Shown here: positions 6,640 through 9,010 of the stretch, piece by piece
How positions within the stretch are numbered: the stretch's first letter is position 1
Layout of the letters: the number at the start of each line of letters is the position of its first letter
From: an uncultured Acetatifactor sp.
GTDB lineage: Bacteria > Bacillota > Clostridia > Lachnospirales > Lachnospiraceae
DNA length: 9,010 bases
Assembly (NCBI GenBank): GCA_947644185.1
Contig: CANRZC010000081.1
Location: 1-9,010, forward strand
Direction: 5' to 3'
The notes under the pieces: model-generated
The model's database searches: none
The model's input: only the letters and a program-made list of their open reading frames with translations
Told to the model about the DNA's origin: nothing
Program-made: the position numbers and the translations under genes

Positions 6640-8334
6640 TTACTCTCCCCTGGCCACCTTCGCAGGATACCATTTCTGAAACCATACTGTGAAAATTCCC
6701 ATCAGGGCAGGCAGCAGAGAATTGATGGCTCCCATGTAGGGGCTTAAGCCTGTGCCCATGAGAAAGTAGGTCCAGATAGGGGTCACCAGATACAGGATGC
6801 CCCACATCAGGGTTAAAATCCAGTTAGTTTTCAGAAAAAGCGGGTTTTGCAATGCGTCCTCCCCGTTGTAATCGTTCATGGAATAGTGGGCTGTGAGGGG
6901 TATCTTCCCAAAGCAGGTCACAGTCCACATGATTCCAAAGCTCAGGTAAGACAATGGCAGGAGCAGTCTCACAGGCCCTCCCAACAGCACTGCCATGGAG
7001 CATCCCCCTGCCAGCACACCGCTTAAACTATCGTACAAGGTCTTCTTATTTCGGTAGAACACCAACGGCACAAGAAGGCAGGTAGCGATGGTGAGAATGC
7101 TTCCTATCTGACTGCTTATTCCCACGGATATCCAGAGACACAGCCAGGGGAGCAGCATAATGTTCATATTGGTCTCCCGGTCCGGGGTGTGGATGCCGCC
7201 TGTTTTCCGGGAGCCTTTTTGTTCGCCGTCTCCCCTCCTTCCCCTTTCCGCCCTGTGGCCCTCTCCATCTGAACTTCCTCCCGGTGCCCCAAAGTAATCG
7301 TTCCACCGGAGCATCAGGTTGAAATCCCCTTTTACTTTATAGAGCCCCTTCATCAGCGCCTCATCTCCCCGGATTTCCCCGGCCGCAATAGAGCGCCACA
7401 CAGATAGCGGTGTCTCGATCCTGGTGGTAGCAGTCCCAGAGCCATCTGTAATCACCTGGCTTCCCTCCGCTCCCAGAAGAATCTGATAGCATTCGCCTAT
7501 ATCTGTGTAGTACATTTCCAGCACCTGGCTTTTGCCGGCATAACTCTCCTTTCGGTAAAGCACTGCCATCTGTCTGGTAAATGTCAGGGCATCGGATTCT
7601 CTCCCCCCTTCCGTTTTATCAATTCCCCAGCTTACATCCGCCCAGCTCTCAAAGGTCTCCCGGGGATACAGCAGCTCCTTTAGCTTCTCTTCCGTCTCTG
7701 GGTGAATGCCGCCTGCCGCATACTCTTTTCCTGCTTCCCGGACATACCCCAGATATTCCCCGGTCCTCTGGGACACCTCCGGCACCCGAAACAGCTCCCC
7801 CTGTCCGCAGAATATGGTAGTATAACTGTCTCTGCCACAGATATGGTCAAACAGGCTACATACTCCGTCATAATTCCCCTCCGCCGTATAAAAACCGCAG
7901 GTGGAAATCACCACCGTCCGCTTGCCACTCATATCATATCTGGAGGGATGGCTTCCATTGCCAGTCTGGTTGTCATTTTCCACCATAAAGGGCAGCACCA
8001 TGGGAAGCTGTCGGTCGATGAGGTTTTTCAGTCCTCCCGGCACAGTAAAATAATATAGCGGAAAGCTCCATATAGTCACATCCGCCCACAGAAGCCCCTG
8101 GATCACCTGCCTCATGTCATCCTGGATACAGCAGGCTCCAGGCGTCTTGTTCCAGCAGGAAAAGCAGCCCAGACAGGGGTGTATCTCCAGGGTGTTCGCC
8201 TGGATTTCCCGGACTTCCAGGGCCTCTCCCGTTTCTTCTGTGCTTTCTTTCATCCCTTCTATAAATGCCCTGGTCAATTGATATGTGTTGCTTCTGCCTC
8301 CCTTAGGACTTCCATTGATCGCTAGAATCTTCAT
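6640..8334 (-). CDS. Flavodoxin-fold FMN/iron-sulfur oxidoreductase fused to SCP2-like and membrane domains
   Basis: A 564-residue protein of three parts. Residues 1 to about 220 are an FMN-reductase/iron-sulfur flavoprotein fold: MKILAINGSPKGGRSNT is the phosphate-binding start, CLGCFSC with Cys54/57/60 and Cys68 fits the CX2CX2CX4-7C cluster motif, and WSFPLYYFTVPGGLKNLIDR follows. Residues about 228-350 resemble an SCP2 lipid-binding domain, including TPLSVWRSIAAGEIRGDEAL and LYKVKGDFNLMLRW. A charged Gly/Arg-rich linker (about 351-388) precedes roughly five to six membrane helices between about 391 and 556. It would be anchored at the inner face of the cytoplasmic membrane and move electrons from NAD(P)H or ferredoxin to an unknown, perhaps lipid-soluble, acceptor; that role is inference. 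Its ATG overlaps the padR stop as ATGA, so it is translationally coupled to and probably controlled by PadR. It converges on hypD with 5 nt between stops. The first domain is confident, the second probable, and the third is unrecognised beyond being membrane-spanning. Confidence 0.8.
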   Translation of the reverse strand: MKILAINGSPKGGRSNTYQLTRAFIEGMKESTEETGEALEVREIQANTLEIHPCLGCFSCWNKTPGACCIQDDMRQVIQGLLWADVTIWSFPLYYFTVPGGLKNLIDRQLPMVLPFMVENDNQTGNGSHPSRYDMSGKRTVVISTCGFYTAEGNYDGVCSLFDHICGRDSYTTIFCGQGELFRVPEVSQRTGEYLGYVREAGKEYAAGGIHPETEEKLKELLYPRETFESWADVSWGIDKTEGGRESDALTFTRQMAVLYRKESYAGKSQVLEMYYTDIGECYQILLGAEGSQVITDGSGTATTRIETPLSVWRSIAAGEIRGDEALMKGLYKVKGDFNLMLRWNDYFGAPGGSSDGEGHRAERGRRGDGEQKGSRKTGGIHTPDRETNMNIMLLPWLCLWISVGISSQIGSILTIATCLLVPLVFYRNKKTLYDSLSGVLAGGCSMAVLLGGPVRLLLPLSYLSFGIMWTVTCFGKIPLTAHYSMNDYNGEDALQNPLFLKTNWILTLMWGILYLVTPIWTYFLMGTGLSPYMGAINSLLPALMGIFTVWFQKWYPAKVARGE

Positions 8335-8879
8335 ATGCCCCTATCCCCCTCCAGTTTTTGAATGCAATCCTGTGCCCATTCCGTACACATCTGCATGTTC
8401 TTTCGTCCGTATTCCACTGCCATCTCCCAGTACAGGGCTTTCTCCTTATTGTCAAGATAAGCGCTGTAAGCTTCTATGTACTTTGGCACAGCCTCCAGGC
8501 TGTCCAGGAACATTTGACAGCATCGCTTTAACTCCGCAAAATAGCCTATGCTGTCTTCCCGGCTCTGCTCTCCCATAAAAAACACCTTCATCAGCATTGG
8601 CATCCGCACGCTTAAGCCCAGCTCTCCATCTCCCAGCCATTTAAGCAGTTCTCGCCTGCCTTCCTCTGTGATGGAATAGAGATTCTTATCCGGCTTTCCC
8701 TGCTGGGGCACAACTGTCTTCTCCACCCATCGCTCCTTTTCTAAAGTCTGCAGCTCTCTGTAGATCTGGCTTGTCTGGGCTTTCCAGAAAAAGTGCAGGG
8801 AATCCCGGAATGCTTCCATGATTTCGTATCCTGTCATTTCATGATAATTGATCAGTCCTAAAATGCCATGCTTTAACAT
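8331..8879 (-). CDS. PadR-family transcriptional regulator
   Basis: A 182-residue DNA-binding protein. Residues 1-85 form the PadR winged helix: MLKHGILGLINYHEMTGYEI, then FFWKAQTSQIYRELQTLEKE (recognition helix region) and the wing GKPDKNLYSITEEGRREL. The C-terminal half (about 90-180) is helical and matches the dimerising, ligand-sensing part of the longer PadR subgroup (Vir_act_alpha_C type). The ATG at 8879 was chosen because GGAG lies 6 nt upstream and the protein then begins where the family does; an ATG at 8948 in the same frame would lie in the promoter spacer. The gene overlaps the flavoprotein fusion by ATGA. A perfect palindrome in its own promoter suggests it represses this operon until an inducer, often a small aromatic or drug-like compound in this family, is bound. 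Confidence 0.92.
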   Translation of the reverse strand: MLKHGILGLINYHEMTGYEIMEAFRDSLHFFWKAQTSQIYRELQTLEKERWVEKTVVPQQGKPDKNLYSITEEGRRELLKWLGDGELGLSVRMPMLMKVFFMGEQSREDSIGYFAELKRCCQMFLDSLEAVPKYIEAYSAYLDNKEKALYWEMAVEYGRKNMQMCTEWAQDCIQKLEGDRGI

Positions 8880-8936
8880 GCCTGCTCCTCTGTCCTCCTG
8901 TGGCTTTTTATGCCTGCTGCCAATTTCTATATTCGT

Positions 8937-8965
8937 ATTATATTCCACTTGTGGAATATTGTCAA
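8937..8965 (-). promoter_or_regulatory. Consensus sigma-A promoter of the padR operon
   Basis: On the - strand TTGACA (8965-8960) is followed after exactly 17 bp by TATAAT (8942-8937), a full match to consensus in both boxes and spacing. The predicted start is near 8930, leaving a leader of about 50 nt before the padR ATG at 8879. Such a strong promoter would be expected to need repression, which the operator within it can provide. Confidence 0.9.
8940..8959. promoter_or_regulatory. Perfect palindrome: probable PadR operator
   Basis: A 20-bp inverted repeat, ATATTCCAC-TT-GTGGAATAT on the + strand, has 9-bp arms around a 2-bp centre. It fills the whole spacer of the padR promoter and the first three bases of the -10 box, so a bound dimer would exclude RNA polymerase. 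An extra half-site GTGGAA is repeated in the same orientation at 8979-8984, 28 bp away. Its sequence is unlike the ATGT-N8-ACAT sites known for classical PadR. Bases 8985-9010 hold nothing recognisable. Confidence 0.75.
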
Positions 8966-9010
8966 CTGTTAGATATTGGTGGAAAGCAATTTTTGCATTT
9001 CATTTTCCAG

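Noticed and set aside
1..9010. CRISPR array, tRNA/rRNA genes, insertion sequence or phage genes
   Set aside because: I looked for regular spaced repeats, tRNA cloverleaf landmarks, transposase motifs and terminal inverted repeats and saw none; the only repeats of note belong to the toxin-antitoxin locus and the padR operator.

Overview
The window looks like chromosome of an anaerobic, gut-type Firmicute, most likely a Lachnospiraceae/Clostridia member. The reasons are an oxygen-sensitive glycyl radical enzyme with its radical-SAM activase, strong AGGAGG-type ribosome binding sites, sigma-A promoters close to consensus, and a type I toxin-antitoxin locus of the Gram-positive Fst/par style. The genus cannot be fixed from sequence reading alone. 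Gene density is high, and the only sizeable non-genic stretch is at the left end.

Left end (1-456): no long gene, but a compact regulatory locus. A strong promoter (112-140, + strand) would make a small RNA of about 90 nt that ends at a perfect 15-bp bidirectional terminator hairpin (189-224). Converging on the same hairpin from the other side is a 28-codon gene (357-271, - strand) encoding a hydrophobic peptide with a KWLD-acidic tail. The 5' arm of the small RNA repeats, in the same direction, the DNA over the peptide's start codon, so the two RNAs are complementary in trans. This is the architecture of the pAD1 par (Fst) type I toxin-antitoxin system, and it is the most interesting signal in the window.

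Middle left (457-3058, - strand): a transglutaminase-like protein followed by a phosphoenolpyruvate-protein phosphotransferase (PTS enzyme I) that has its catalytic residues but lacks the usual C-terminal tail and has no HPr gene beside it. No terminator is visible between enzyme I and the toxin gene, so read-through is possible.

Centre (3253-6634, + strand): a promoter close to consensus drives a two-gene operon, a glycyl radical enzyme activase (hypE-like) and a glycyl radical dehydratase. The dehydratase matches trans-4-hydroxy-L-proline dehydratase (HypD) at the catalytic Cys, Glu, Gly and the remembered substrate-contact positions, with a constant offset of 4. The product, pyrroline-5-carboxylate, would need a ProC reductase, which is not in this window.

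Right (6640-8965, - strand): a PadR-family repressor and a three-part fusion protein (FMN/iron-sulfur flavoprotein domain, SCP2-like domain, multi-helix membrane domain), translationally coupled by an ATGA overlap. They are transcribed from a promoter that matches TTGACA-N17-TATAAT exactly, whose spacer is filled by a perfect palindrome, the likely autoregulatory operator. This operon runs convergently into hypD with only 5 nt between stop codons.
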